A stretch of 64,000 nt of DNA from Chlorops oryzae (Eukaryota > Arthropoda > Insecta > Diptera > Chloropidae): assembly GCA_020466095.1 (NCBI GenBank), contig CM035808.1, positions 56,257,152 through 56,321,151 of the forward strand, given 5' to 3'. Shown here piece after piece: positions 1-11,585 of the stretch. The translations under genes and the position numbers were made by a program. The notes beneath the pieces are model-generated. The model was given only the letters and a program-made list of their open reading frames with translations, made no database searches and was not told the DNA's origin. The stretch's first letter is position 1, and every line of letters begins with the position of its first letter.

Positions 1-1000
1 TATTAAGCTGTGAACAGTGCTATTTGAATGTGAATTTGCTATAAAAATTATTCCCAGTATTTTCAGCGAGTTTATCCTCCTAATGACCGTTCTCGCGGTT
101 TCAGTTCAGAATAATAACATTTTCGATTTTCTAGGAGTATGCAATAATTTGCATTTAAGGGAAAGGGTGCCTTCTGAGGATTATACCCAAGTGTTGAGTT
201 TTTGTAAAAACGAGGTCAAGTTATTATTGGGAATGAGTAGGTCATTCGCTTTTGTAAAAATTAACGCTTGAAGGATTTACCTGCACCAAGGACTTTTGGA
301 CCAACGCCCCATTTTTTAAGAAGCTCTAGAACAACATACACTCCTACGGGACCAAATTCCCTTTCGAAATACGCAGCCAGTATGGAGTCATGGTTACGTG
401 ATGAAAGAGTACACGTTTAGTTGGATTTACAGTAAGACGTCATCAGTGCTTTGTTTCCGTTTGAACTCTGCTTGGTGTTGGCTTACGAATGTTCTTTCTG
501 ATGAACCTCATCAACCGTTTGGCTATAATTTTTCAAAACAATTTGCTGAAGCTTTGAATGAGTGAGATGACTCAAAACTTAGCTAACTTACCGTTGGATC
601 TGCTGGGGTTAGGGAGTGGAGAGGGGGCTATTGTGGAAAAACGCCGAGAATTGGGCTATACACTTTTTCTAAGCACGAAATTGTATATGTGAAGGAGTTC
701 ATCGGCAAATAGTATTGGTAGATGTTGAATCATTTTTAAGGAGATTTCATCTGCGCCCGGTGCCTTTTGGTTTGTACCTGACAATGCTACCCCCATTTTG
801 GTCCATGTTAAACTATCCTAGGAATTTAACTTCGGGCGAAAGCTTTGTGAGTTCAACCGGCTTAGCCTTTCAAAATATTCTTTATCTTTGCTTCGTCGCT
901 AGTGAAGTTTAAGTCGCTTGCATGATGTTCCCAGAAGATCACAAATGCTTTCTTGTATTCCAAGAGAGTTTTCAAGCAAAAAGTACGCTAATACGTTCTT
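1..1000 (-). pseudogene. Degraded non-LTR retrotransposon reverse transcriptase (R1/LOA-like)
   Basis: Read on the minus strand, broken frames give recognisable reverse-transcriptase blocks in the correct order. A KAPGADEI block near 770-745 corresponds to the conserved start of the fingers. It is followed by a helix-like stretch near 720-680, a possible VLELLKKWGV piece near 330-300, and an SLKILGIIF piece near 70-35 that corresponds to the block after the catalytic loop. Frames change several times and many stops occur, so no protein is made. The copy runs off the left edge of the window. The clade is inferred only from block similarity; it could also be a Jockey relative. Confidence 0.45.
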
Positions 1001-1383
1001 CAGAGTTCTTGTTTCTTCGAGCGAAGATATTGAAACCTTGCATAACACGCAGGTGAGAACCATTTAGAGGATCTGAGTTTAGTTTGGGGTTTGGCGGTGT
1101 AACTAGGAGTTTGTTGAAAAAGCTCTATTTGGAATAAGTAACATAAATCCCAATTTTCTGTTAATTATGAATTTGAAATTGGTCCTTATCTTGCCTGGGC
1201 ATTGGTTGGTGATAACATATGTCACAACATGCAAGTGGTCACTTCCATAAAGGTAATCTCGATATCCTAAGGTGCATTTGGATCTAAACGAACTAATGCG
1301 GGGTCGTTGTGTGTAAGAGTGTCGTGAGCAGAGAAGTGTGTGCGAGCGCCATTTTTGAGTACTGTTCGATTCTCTGCTGTATT

Positions 1384-1401
1384 TATTATTATTATTATTA
1401 A
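1384..1401. repeat. (TTA)n tract, probable LINE tail
   Basis: A short run of TTA/TAA triplets sits just beyond the 3' end of the minus-strand LOA-like relic. On the minus strand this is a (TAA)n tail, as expected for I/LOA-type LINEs, which end in short tandem repeats rather than poly(A). Confidence 0.55.
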
Positions 1402-3850
1402 AGGTGGGGAATGATGCACACCGCGAACACTAAGAACCTATTTTGCTAACCACAATTGTTGTTTTATTCTCTATAATTAAGCTTTAAATGAAACTGGGCA
1501 CAGCGGCCGGTTTAAAGACGTTCCAAAATTTATAGATGGCGCTCATGACGTGCCCAAAGTGGAACAGCCTACGGGTGCTCAGTGGCAGACAATCGCAGAG
1601 AATGTGTTCTGGCGTCTCGTCGTGCATTTCACAGAATCAGCATTAGATGCGTTCGCAAAGTCCATATTTTTGAGATGATATCTCAATTTGCAGTGCCCTG
1701 TCAAGTATTCGCTCAGATTTTAAAGCCTTGGGAGTATCGAATCGTTTGGTTTACCTTTTATATTTATCCAAAGTATTTTAAAACATCTTCTTTACCCATT
1801 CTGAGTACAGAGGTTTCGGGGACTATCAAACATCTTTGAGCTCCTCGTTTTGGAGAGTATATGGATTCCAGTACCTTTTGTCTTTCTTTTAACACGTTTT
1901 CGGACAATTCCCAGATCTCTATCGCATACAGTTCTGCATAAAAGATGGTTGGGTGATAGCCCATTGGGAGGGCTTTTTAGACCCTAGGTCCCAGGATGTC
2001 TGCACCTGTTCTTCCGTCTTTAAGTGTGGATCCATCTGTATACCATGTTTTTGAATCCTTGTCGAATTGGAGCAGGGCTTTGGTGAATTCTCCGCGTTCA
2101 GTGGTGTTTGCGCCAAACCTGCGGGTGAAGTGCAGTTTTGTCTTTATGTTATCTGGTATCTTCTTAATTGGGTCATTGGATACGGATGGTAATTGATGGA
2201 TTTGAATGGTAATTGGTGATATGCCAGCAAGGACACCCAACGCAATTATGGGACATGCTCTCATTGCCCCTGTGAGGTAACCGCATACTATGCATAGATT
2301 ATGACAGGTCAATATGGGGGTTCCAGCTAAGTCTTCTTTCCAGGACTACTCCCAAATATATGGCTTCCTCGCTGAACTGAACAGTGTTTCCTGAAATGGT
2401 GGGAGTTTTAAGATTTATCTTAGTCTTTTACATAAAAGGCGCGACTTTGTTTTGTTGGGAGGGTGGATGGTAAGACCGTTTCCAACACACCAGTTTATGA
2501 CGAGCACTAGGGCCGATTGCATTCGCGACGATGTTGTGTTATCGTCCCAGCCAGCCACGCCAATCACGTCGTCTGCATATTCTTCCGCCATAAGACCGTG
2601 TTATTTAAGTAGCTGTAGGAGGTCGTCAATCACCATTATCCATAGTAGGCGGAAAGTACTCTACCTTGGGGACAGCCTTTATCGTTGTTGATCGACTGTT
2701 TCTCACCTCGCAGATCACTACTTACTTTCCTGTTCTACAAGGTGTTTAGTATCCATCTGGCTATTAGGGGTTTTAAAGCTTTTTCGTACATGGCAGTTGC
2801 GAAAGCAATGAAAGAAGTGTTATAGAAGGCCGCTGAGATGTCTATGAATGCAGAGAGGGCTATTTGTTTTGCCAGTATAGCATTTATTTTGATGGTTGTT
2901 AGGCTATCTAAGGCAGTCACTGTTGACTTACCTGGTTGGTAGGCAAATTGCGGTTTGTTTAGTGGGTAGTCTCTAAGACAATTACTTCTTATGTGCTGGT
3001 CAATGAATTTTTCCATCGTTTTAATGAAAAAGGACCTAAGGCTCATAGGCCTGAAGGCCTTATGCAAGTGTTTATTTGATTTTCACGGCTAAGGGATATA
3101 CACTATTCACTTTGTTCCAATTTGATGGAATATAGGTCATCAATAGACTGGCTGTTAGTATTCGTATCAATGAGACAATTTTAAACCCCGACCCCTAATG
3201 ATGCAGACATTTCCGAATACCATCCGGGCTCGGGTATTTGTATGGGCTGAACGTGGAAATTGCCCACAGTACCGAATTGTAGTTAACTATTTGCCCCGCG
3301 AGACTTCTGGCACTACCATTTGCTGCATTTGTGTTTTCAGACGTTTTGAATGTGCGCAAGAGGTACGCTGCCAAGGAAGTGTCTTTCCAACAATAGACTT
3401 CCTGTCTCGCGGATCGATGAGGTAAAACTAACATCTGGCCTTCTTACGGTCCTAAGGCTATTAGATCCATCGCAAGCGCCTTTTGAGGACGATACGGTAA
3501 GGGCAGCTTTGTAGGCGAGCTTTCTGGTGTGACATCTGAGGCTTTCAAGTGTTTTGTTCCACCAGTGGACATCTCTTGCGCTTTCCAGGCTTTCAGGGGG
3601 CAGCTCGTTGGGAATGGGTGTTTGGGACTCTCTTGAAGAAGTTTTGCCTCAGTCTCAAGCTCATAAGTCGAATTAATGACGGACGGTGAGCAGTCAACCT
3701 TCTGTTCTAGAGAGAAACGAAAGCTATCCCAGTTGGTGTTCCTAGAGTTGCGGTAAAATGAGCATTTCTCTGTAGGTGCGTCTACGTCAAATCTTATATT
3801 CCTATGATCGGACATAAAGGCCTCATTTGTGACGTGCCAGTTTGACATAA
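1402..3850 (-). pseudogene. LOA-like non-LTR retrotransposon relic, copy 1
   Basis: Minus-strand frames give, from 5' to 3': the end of an APE-type endonuclease (SDHRNIRFD near 3795), a reverse transcriptase (FRPMSLRSFFIKTMEKF, then a QFAYQPGKST block near 2940), an RNase H start (WYTDGSTLKDGRTGADI near 2030) and a C-terminal stretch beginning TGHCKLRYHL near 1700. The same blocks occur in the better copy at 20160-23345, which supports one family. The 5' end is truncated inside the endonuclease at about 3850. Many frameshifts and stops show the copy is dead. Clade assignment rests on the RNase H domain and RT wording, not on a search. Confidence 0.72.
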
Positions 3851-3967
3851 CAAGATAAATTCAAACTTAAGAGAGTTATGTCTAAGGCGAATTTAAAAAT
3901 GCAGGTTCGTTACTTCGGTCTAGAATAGATAAATTGTTGTTAATAATATATTCTTATAAATACTTAC

Positions 3968-4135
3968 CCACCGAGCTTGTGTCGGTACTACCCCATGTCG
4001 TGTGCAGTACTCCTATAGGGCCATAAGCTCCTCTGTAGGCCTTTCGCTGTTGTCTCCTGGAAAATAGGCTGCCGCTAGTAGCACTTATTGTTCCACTCTG
4101 AGCGTTGGGATCATGGCTCTGACCACCACCAGATC
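3968..4135 (-). other. Putative internal exon of an unidentified host gene
   Basis: On the minus strand a 168 nt open block (56 codons, phase-symmetric) is bounded by TTGTTCACAG (acceptor) and GTAAGTATT (donor). It encodes a serine/glycine-rich segment followed by a basic stretch, SRRQQRKAYRGAYGPIG. The composition and intact splice signals look like a host exon rather than transposon sequence. I do not recognise the protein. No partner exon on this strand is visible in the window, so the rest of the gene would lie across large introns. It could be a chance open frame. Confidence 0.4.
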
Positions 4136-4369
4136 CTGTGAACAAAGCTCTTGCTATCGCTTATTCTCAGATCAATTTATATCTTCTAGATAAAATCCGC
4201 GCGAAATCCCTAAAGGGGATAAATTGGTCTGGTATTTGGTTGATTGAAATGAATAGATTCTTTTCTTCAAAATATTTTTAGGGTGGAATATACATATGCT
4301 ATAAGTTTCAAAATATTAATTAATATTTCATTGAAGAATGCTTAAATGCATTAAAAAAGGTATGTCTTA

Positions 4370-5010
4370 TATCAGTCTTTTTTATCGTCTGTTAGCATTT
4401 CGTCTTCGCTGGAGTGTGAGGTGCATTTCTGAGCGGTGTTTTTGTATCTTTCTTGGGTTATGTTAATGTAGCTATCTTTGTTTTGGATAATCCCATAATT
4501 GTTATTTTTCGAAATTTTTGTTAGGTCGGTATTAAATCGCGATGGAGGTATTGTTTTGTTGTAATATGCATGTTGATCGGAGTTTACTGTAGTGCTTGTT
4601 GGGGTGATCTTTGTGAGCCCGCGAGTGATATGGTGTAGCTATTGCTTTGAGATGAAGTCGTGACTTGCGATTTGTTGATTGATTTAGATTCCCCCATCGA
4701 GCATATGTTCATCGTTCTTATTTCCAAAAATTTTTTACACATTTTTCGGCAAGTTTGCCACCTGAGTGTAGATAACTCCTTGTGTCCTGAGCTTGCAAAC
4801 AGTTTCCCCATCGGGTATTTTCATACGAATGGTGCATATTATATACAATGTTCGTTTGGGTTCGTTGAAATTCGGGTGTAGTGTGAGTCTTTTTTGGCAT
4901 ATGGCCGGCAGTGACGGTTTTTCGTCGAACTTTACAGCTTTTGTATTCATCAAGCAAAAGAAAGTTTGCATCTCTCGTTTTGTTTACTTTGAATTGAATT
5001 TTACTTATTA
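4370..5010 (-). pseudogene. Unassigned coding relic
   Basis: Two minus-strand frames overlap and appear to continue each other. One holds KFDEKPSLPAICQKRLTLHP near 4930-4870; the other ends in an acidic tail, HSSEDEMLTDDKKD, followed by a stop at about 4376. The amino-acid texture is protein-like, but frames shift and I recognise no domain. It may be an old transposon ORF or a processed host pseudogene. Confidence 0.25.
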
Positions 5011-5883
5011 ATTGTAGTGTAACGGCAAAACATGTTTACTGACAGATGGCTTTTTCTGTGCATTTGACCACGAGCATGCCTTAATATATTTTGTTATAGT
5101 CAAGTTTTAAAAAGCATATATTTAGTTCGTTGTGCCCAAATGCAAAAACAAATGCACTTGATAGTGCATACCGCTGGTGTCTTATTTTGGTTCGGATTTT
5201 TGTATGATTGGCAGTTCAATTATAAATTTTTAGGTCTTTGGATTTGGATTTGTAGCCAAATTGCTAAGCCTGTTGTCCCCCAGGGGGAGCACCCAGAGGG
5301 CATAGCGCGGCAATAGATTGTTCATGTAGAGAGAGTTTTCAACTGGCGCTGATTAATAATGAAGGCATGGCGGAAAACCAAAGACTGCTAATGGAACGGA
5401 TTTTTAAGCCGAACGCGCAAAAACCTAGGACAGTTCTTTTGCGCCAATTGCGCGGTTCAAAAAGTGTCTCTTTTGCTCTTGCCGAGCTTTAAATTGCGAC
5501 CAAATTATATGTTATTAATTTTACTGACTAGCTTCATACCACTGGCCGAATTGCATTTGTTATTTTGCAGATGTAACCTAACAATAGTCATGTTTTTATT
5601 GCTTCTTCAAACACGCCTCTGAGCTTCAACGCCTACACTGTATTTGTTATACATAAGAAAACAAAAAATAACCATACCATTGCAATCACAGATTTTTTCT
5701 TCATACAAAAACGACCCAGCCTAGCGTATAGTGAGACACTCCAAATAAAATTCTTGCCTTAGAAATCGCAGGAAAAGTTTATTATTTTTGTCTTACCAAT
5801 CAAATTATCCCGGTTTATCGATCCAAAATAATATGTATTTATTGAGCCCAAGTTACACTCAAATAAATATATTCCTTTGGTAG
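5011..5883. other. Non-coding stretch, probable intron
   Basis: AT-rich sequence without a convincing frame on either strand. It ends in a polypyrimidine-poor but usable splice acceptor immediately before the Dpr-like exon. A GC-rich patch at about 5270-5330 has no feature I can name. Confidence 0.4.
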
Positions 5884-6097
5884 GTATCATGGATGCGGCG
5901 CAAGGGAGATCAATTGACTCTTATCTCATTCGGCCGACACACATACAGTGGAGACTCTAGATATTCATTAGAGTTTGAGGAACCCAACGACTGGAAACTG
6001 CTTATTCGATATGCTACCAAGCGTGATGAGGGTCCTTACGAATGTCAAGTCTCTTCACATCCTCCTCTGGTGTTGCTTGTCTACCTTAATGTAATTG
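5884..6097 (+). CDS. Exon of a Dpr-family (defective proboscis extension response) Ig-domain protein
   Basis: The exon lies between an AG acceptor at 5882-5883 and a GTAAGT donor at 6098. It encodes the second half of the first immunoglobulin domain: VSWMRRKGDQLTL, a YSGDSRYSLEF strand, DDW-type NDWKLLIRYATKRDEGPYEC, and QVSSHPP. These match the Dpr/DIP pattern of a W in the C strand, the DxGxYxCQV motif with the second cysteine, and the following G strand. Dpr proteins are neuronal cell-surface receptors that pair with DIP partners in synaptic specificity. The 214 nt exon starts in phase 0 and ends in phase 1. No neighbouring exon is visible, so the introns exceed the local span. The paralogue is not certain; the SSHPPLVLLVYL wording suggests the Dpr18/Dpr20-like group. 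Confidence 0.78.
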
Positions 6098-6531
6098 GTA
6101 AGTTCACGCAATTATAGAAGACCATAAGCTCCGGCCGTTGATTTATTTGTGCCACAAAGTCCCGTTTGAATATTGCGGTGTCCCGACTAAAAATTTTATA
6201 GAATTTCATAGTTGCACGTTATGAATTCGAAAGCTTATGAAATAAGGTAATTTGGAGAATTTTTTAAGGATTTTTTTTAAAAACAATAGACGTATGTCAG
6301 CGCGGGTTTACCAAAAAGTCCTTTAGTCCAATTTTTAGGTTGCACCAACGGAAAAATTCCAAGCCTGTTGACTTTTGGTATAATTAATATATAAATATTA
6401 GGGACACAGAAAATATTTACTAAAAACATTAAAAAAATTACATTGAAATATATTTTTTTTTTGAGTCGAAAATATTTCTTTTTTATCAAATTAGTTTTTA
6501 GTATGGCGAAATATTTTCTTATATATAAAAA
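6098..6531. other. Probable intron sequence of the Dpr-like gene
   Basis: AT-rich DNA between the Dpr-like donor and the mariner insertion, with no convincing frame. The mariner, Jockey and other elements downstream would lie in the same intron if the gene continues to the right. Confidence 0.4.
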
Positions 6532-6533
6532 TA

Positions 6534-7818
6534 TTAGGTGTAGTAAAAAGAAATCCATTATTTTTCCAATAGATGGCGTTATTTATCTGCATCTCGCGTT
6601 GTATAAGTCCGATCGTGTTCCGCTATGGGGCATTAGAAAGATGACAGTTCCTACTAAAAAAGCTTTTTTGACACTTTTTTGATTGATTGATTCAGTTTTG
6701 TTTGAGAGCTTGTCAAAGATGGACATCAGCAAAGAGAAAATTCGCTACATTTTACAGTTTTTCTTCGATAAGGGAGAAAACGCAAGCCAGGCGGCTGAAA
6801 ATGTGAATAGCGTTTATGGACCTGATACTGTAACAGCCAATCATGCGCAATTTTGGTTTCGTTGATTCCGTTCCGGTAACTTCGATGTCAAGGATGCACC
6901 ACGCACTGGAAGGCCAATTGTCGAAAATGTCGATAAAATCATGGAAATTATCGAGTCCGACCGTCATGTTAGCACTGTTTCGATTGCAAAAGAGCTAAAG
7001 ATTGCACAAAAAACCGTTTGGAACCATTTGAATAAGGCTGGATACACAAAGAAGCTCGATGTATGGGTGCCACACGAGTTAACGCAAAAAAACCTCACAG
7101 ACCGAATTTCCATCTGCGAATCGCTGCTGACCCGCAACAAAATCGACCCATTTCTGAAGCGGTTGGTGACTGGTGATGAAAAGTGGGTCACTTACGACAA
7201 CGTCAAGCGAAAACGGTCGTGGTCGAAACACGGTGAACCGGCGGAAACGGTGGCCAAGCCAGGATTGACGGCCAGGAAGGTTTTGCTGTGTGTTTGGTGG
7301 GATTGGCAGGGAATTATCTACTATGAGCTGCTCCCATACGGCAAAACTCTTAACTCGGAACTCTACTGTCAACAATTGGACCGTCTGAAGGAAGCAATCG
7401 CCCATAAGCGGCCAGCTTTGGCCAATAGGAGAGGAATTGTGTTCCATCAGGACAACGCCAGGCCACACACATCGATAGTGACTCGCCAGAAGCTCCGGGA
7501 GTTTGGTTGGGAGGTTCTTCTGCATCCACCTTATAGTCCGGACCTGGCACCAAGTGATTACCATCTGTTCCTGTCCATGGCGAACAATTTTGCTGGTGAA
7601 ACATTCGCTTCAAGAGAAGCTTCTGAAATTCGACTGTCTCAATTTTTTGCTAATAGGAACGAGGGCTTCTATGAGAGAGGCATAATGAAATTACCTTTAA
7701 AATGGCAACAAGTTATCGAACAAAACGGCGCATATTTGACCTAAATCGGGTCATTCTAACTATCTTAAATAAAGCCCTCAATTTAATGCAAAAATAATGG
7801 ATTTCTTTTTACTACTAA
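6534..7818 (+). mobile_element. mariner transposon, nearly complete (1285 bp)
   Basis: Terminal inverted repeats match at both ends: TAGTAAAAAGAAATCCATTA at 6541 and its reverse complement ending at 7814. The outermost bases TTAG align with a 2 bp indel. TA dinucleotides at 6532-6533 and 7819-7820 fit the standard mariner target duplication. The length of about 1.28 kb and a single central transposase frame are typical of the family. The copy is well preserved but carries a nonsense codon in the transposase, so it could move only with enzyme supplied in trans. Confidence 0.9.
6719..7744 (+). pseudogene. mariner transposase with one internal stop
   Basis: The frame starts at ATG 6719 and ends at TAA 7742-7744 (341 sense codons if read through the stop). 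A TGA at 6863-6865, inside FWFR-FRSGNFD, interrupts the N-terminal helix-turn-helix region. A CGA to TGA change would explain it. Downstream the signature motifs are intact: WVPHELT near 7060, then VTGDEKW (first Asp), HQDNARPH (second Asp) and SPDLAPSDYH (third Asp). Exactly 34 residues separate the last two aspartates, so the triad is D,D34D as in mariner. The WWDWQGIIYYELLP wording resembles the mauritiana/vertumnana side of the family; I do not assign a subfamily. Confidence 0.9.
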
Positions 7819-7820
7819 TA

Positions 7821-8156
7821 TGTACGATAAAAAAGAAAATTTTTCTCCGCAGTATGCGAATTGATTTGATTAAACGTTTTGTGTTTCTAATCGCTTTTCG
7901 TCCTATGGTTCTGATTTGTCGAAAATTAGCTTAGGTAACGTGCAACTATTTTTAATGAAGGTTTTGATATCGGTATTTCGATGGCGGCTTTACCGAACAG
8001 TCAATATATGCAGCTGCCTAGGTCAGCAAATTTTCGGGGGAAAATTGTGGCTCCCCCTGGCGAAAGTTGGGCTGTTGTCTGAGGCGGCAAAATCGCAACT
8101 GCTATGGGTGGCAAATTGTCTCAATCCGCCCTTGAGGTCTTTTGTATCTAAGCACA
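7821..8156. other. No feature seen
   Basis: About 335 bases between the mariner and the Jockey relic. An open stretch on the plus strand exists but has no domain-like content. Confidence 0.3.
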
Positions 8157-9790
8157 TTTTTTTTTTAACAGTATTTTTATTTATTGTATCACTCCTTGGA
8201 TAAAAGAGTCTAACAATAAGTTTTACAATCTTAATTCTATTTTACATAATTACGGCATAGTTCTTTTGGTCTCAATGTGCTTTCGCCAAGTCAATCTTTT
8301 ATCTAGGTGAATGCCAAGGTATGTTACCTCCTCCTTTTGGGGAATTCGGATATTGTTCAGAAATAGGTCTGGACAGACTTTTCGGTTGGGCGTAAATGTG
8401 ACATGATGGCATTTTAACTCATTTATTTTAATACGCCACAAAGCCAGCCAGTTTTGAATTTTATTAAGATGAGTTTGAAGCTTGGAAGCTGATATTACTA
8501 CATCTTTATTTCTAATTAAGATAGCTGTGTCATCAGCAAACGTTGATATTACGACCTGATTGTCGATAGGAATATCCGCAGTAAATATGAGATAAAGAAA
8601 AGGCCCGGCTACACTACCTTGCAGTACTTCTGCGTTTATTTCAAAACCTTTGGTTGTAAACGAATTATCTTTTACTTGGAACTTTCTATTATTAAGGTAA
8701 GATTCGAAGACATCGTGAACATTTTGAGGACGTAAGCGTCTAATTTTGTATTTAAGCCCGTCATGCTATACTTTGTCGAAAGCTTGTTGGACGTCTAAGA
8801 AAACAGCTGAGCAGTATTCGCGATGTTCGTATGCATTTCTTATTTCATTAGTAATACGATTAACTTGTTCGATAGTACTGTGTTTTTTTCTAAACCCAAA
8901 CTGATGTGGGGGAATAATACTTTGCTCTTGGAGAAATGGTGTTAATTTGGATATCAGTAATTTTTCAAATAATTTAGAGAGACAAGGGAGAAGGCTAATA
9001 GGTCGATAAGATGAAACCTGAGTAGGATCTTTTCCTGGCTTACGCACTATTTTGATAACCGACCTTTTCCATACATTTGGAAAATATCCGCGCTTTATTA
9101 TAGCATTAAAAAGGACTGTTAAAAAAGTCACCGCTACCAAAGGTAAATTTTTTAGCATTACTGGGATAATAAAATCAAACCCAGGGGCTTTTTTGCAACT
9201 AATTTATTTTTTATGACATTGCAAATGTCTCTTGGAGTAATAGTAATGAAAATTCTTTGAGTGTTTTCGGGATGAGTTCGGATTATGTACCCTAAAGTAC
9301 CCGGATTTGGTTGGAAAACTTTGCTAAGGTGCAATGCAAATGCAGAAGCTTTCTCTTCGTCGTTACGCGCCCAACTGCCATCTGGATTTCTAATAGGGGA
9401 TTCACCCTCTACGGGGGTCTTGAGATGACTTGATGACCAGAAGGCTGTTTGATATGTGCCTTTCGGAGAAAGGTTTTTAACAAAATTATGTTGTTGAATT
9501 TGGCTTTCTCTAACTAAAGCAGCTCTTAGCTTTTTTTCAGCTTTTTTTAGTTGATGTTTTGATGATGGCGATCGGGAATGTTGCCATTTGCGTCTACATC
9601 TTCTTTTTTCAGCGACTAGATTTTCAATTTCGGCATTTGATGGATTTTTGCTTTCCCTATTGCTACTGATAGGAGTAGAGCTCTCTGCTGCCGAAGTTAA
9701 AAAAGAATTGAGTACTGTAACGGCATCATCAATGTGGTCATTGTGTGCAATCTTATAATTTGTATGAATATGTGAACTTATATATTTATT
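8157..9790 (-). pseudogene. Jockey-type non-LTR retrotransposon relic, minus-strand copy
   Basis: The 3' end is marked by an (A)n run (read as T at 8157-8166) and a 3' UTR block GGAGTGATACAATAAATAA. Coding blocks on the minus strand include VWKRSVIKIVRKPGKDP, SYRPISLLPCLSKLFEKLL and FLDVQQAFDKV (reverse transcriptase, 9100-8770). An HVTFTPNRKVCPDLFLNN / YLGIHLDKRLTWRKHIETKR block lies at 8410-8260. The region before the RT (9700-9200) is open in pieces. The C-terminal part after KRLTWRKH is missing and stops are frequent. The same 3' UTR block recurs near 11497 and 58805. Confidence 0.75.
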
Positions 9791-11585
9791 ATACTTTAAC
9801 CAATTGGTTCTTCAATTTGTTAGTCTGGAAGAAACCTGAACTTGTCTTTGAAGTTCATGTAGAAGGAAAACTATGGGTGAATGATCTGACGATAGATCGG
9901 ACAGTGAGCGTGTTTCGAACCGACTTACTAGAAGTTGACGTTATGCTTCTCTTAGAAACACGTTTAACAGACAAGAATTTCTCCATCCCCGGGTATATAT
10001 TTTACCAAACCAACCACCCAAGATACCAAGGCCCGTGAAGGCACGAGTATACTAATTCGTAGAAGAATACAATATATTCTTGTAGATTCGTACAGTTATG
10101 AGTTTCTTTAAGCAACAAGGCTTCGAGTAATATTGAGATGTAAAAATCTGGTTTTATGGGCAATTTGTTGCCGTTTTAGCATAAGGGAAAAAATGTTCTT
10201 AGACTTCTTTAAGACATTAGGTGATAAGTACCTAGCAGCGGGAGACTATAATTCAATTCACACTTTCTGAGTTTCCAAAGCGTGCAATCCTAAGGGTCAG
10301 CAATTATACAAGGCATTTGTAAAAAAAAAAATTGTCTTGACTTTGTATCTCCCAGACAGCCAATTTATTGCCCAACAGATCTCCAACAAGTTCCAAACCT
10401 TTTAGATTTGGGAATATTTAATACGCAAAAAAACGAAGATTCAGGCGCGATTGGCAACGGTCCTATTCTCCGTTGGCCAAAAACAAGTGAAAAGAAGTAG
10501 AAAATAAGCTAAGAGCAATTTTAAACAGGGAGAAAGAACCTACAACCCGCAACTTTGTCGAGAACCTTACGCCCAGAGGCTCAAATTGTAGGTCAGTATG
10601 CTTGGCAAGCCGCTCTATAAAGCCCCCAGTACAGAGTGAAACACCCGTTTGGTGTCTCAACAGAGGATGGACGCGCTTTGCTCCTACATGGAGTATTCCA
10701 TCCGATTCGGAGTAGTGTTGACCATATTCTCCCAACTCTGTCCGAAAACAAGCAATTTCCGGTATCATAAGAAATGATCTGCAAAAAAGCCCCGGGGCAT
10801 CATCTTGTCACTCCAAAAATGTAAAAAAATATACCATCCGTTGCAGTACAGCTTTTAACAGTCTTATTTATTGCAATTATTTAATTCAGCTACTTCCCAA
10901 AAGATTGGAAACGGTCGGATATTAAAATGGTGCCTAAGCCACGAAAATATCCTACCCAAACATCCTTTTATAGACCCAGCTCCAAGATTACTTCAGTGAA
11001 ATCAAAAGATGGTTATCTCAATAGCGAATCGAAATAAATGAGCTTAAATGTCAACATATTGGTTTCACGCACAATAGAAACGTGTCTCCGGACAAAGCAC
11101 TGACATGGCATAAGCATATTGAAGCCAAAGTACCCCATATGAAGTCTAAGGGCAACAGCTTGCACTGCTTAATAAATAGCCGCTCTCCTCTAAAGCTTTA
11201 ATATAAAATCGTTCTATACAATCAAGTTATAAAACCAATTGAATGGAAAAACCAGCTCTATGAATATAGAAATCCTATAAAGAGCACAGCCAAGTCAGCA
11301 AATCATAACGACATTCATGCAGTTTGGCGGCGACAGCTCTGAATGAATGTGCTGGTGCGTTTTCGTGGTGAAACAGCATCTTCTTTTTCGCCAAATGCGG
11401 CCGTGTCTCCTTTAATTTTTCTTCGAACGGTCCAATAGCTGACTGTAATATTTTCCAGAGATTTTTCTTCCTTTTTTTTAAAAAAATTTAAAATTATGTC
11501 AAATTAGGTGTTTGATTTAAAACTTATTGCAAGACTCCTATCTTTAAGGAGTGATCCAATAAATTACATAACGTTTAAAAAAATG
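9790..11585 (+). pseudogene. Jockey-type non-LTR retrotransposon relic, plus-strand copy
   Basis: The plus strand begins with an APE endonuclease piece (LLLETRLTDKNFSIPGYIF near 9950) and continues through a broken catalytic core (AAGDYNSIH near 10235) and pre-RT sequence. A large internal deletion removes most of the RT. The thumb-like block WHKHIEAKVPHMKSKGNSLH at about 11107 and a 3' UTR piece at 11497-11575 (AGGAGTGATCCAATAAAT) follow. It lies head to head with the minus-strand copy. A mariner fragment is embedded at 11296-11460. Confidence 0.65.
11296..11460 (-). pseudogene. Fragment of a second mariner transposase (irritans-like)
   Basis: The minus strand encodes EEKLKETRPHLAKKKMLFHH, then ENAPAHSFRAVAAKLHE. 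This is the segment around the second catalytic residue of irritans-type mariners, normally HQDNAP or HHDNAP. Here the aspartate codon reads as glutamate. A frameshift precedes it and both ends are lost. It is unrelated to the better mariner at 6534-7818 and lies inside the Jockey relic. Confidence 0.65.

Noticed and set aside
17..271. Plus-strand 84-codon frame at the window start
   Set aside because: The minus strand here gives LINE RT motifs (SLKILGIIF); the plus frame has no domain.
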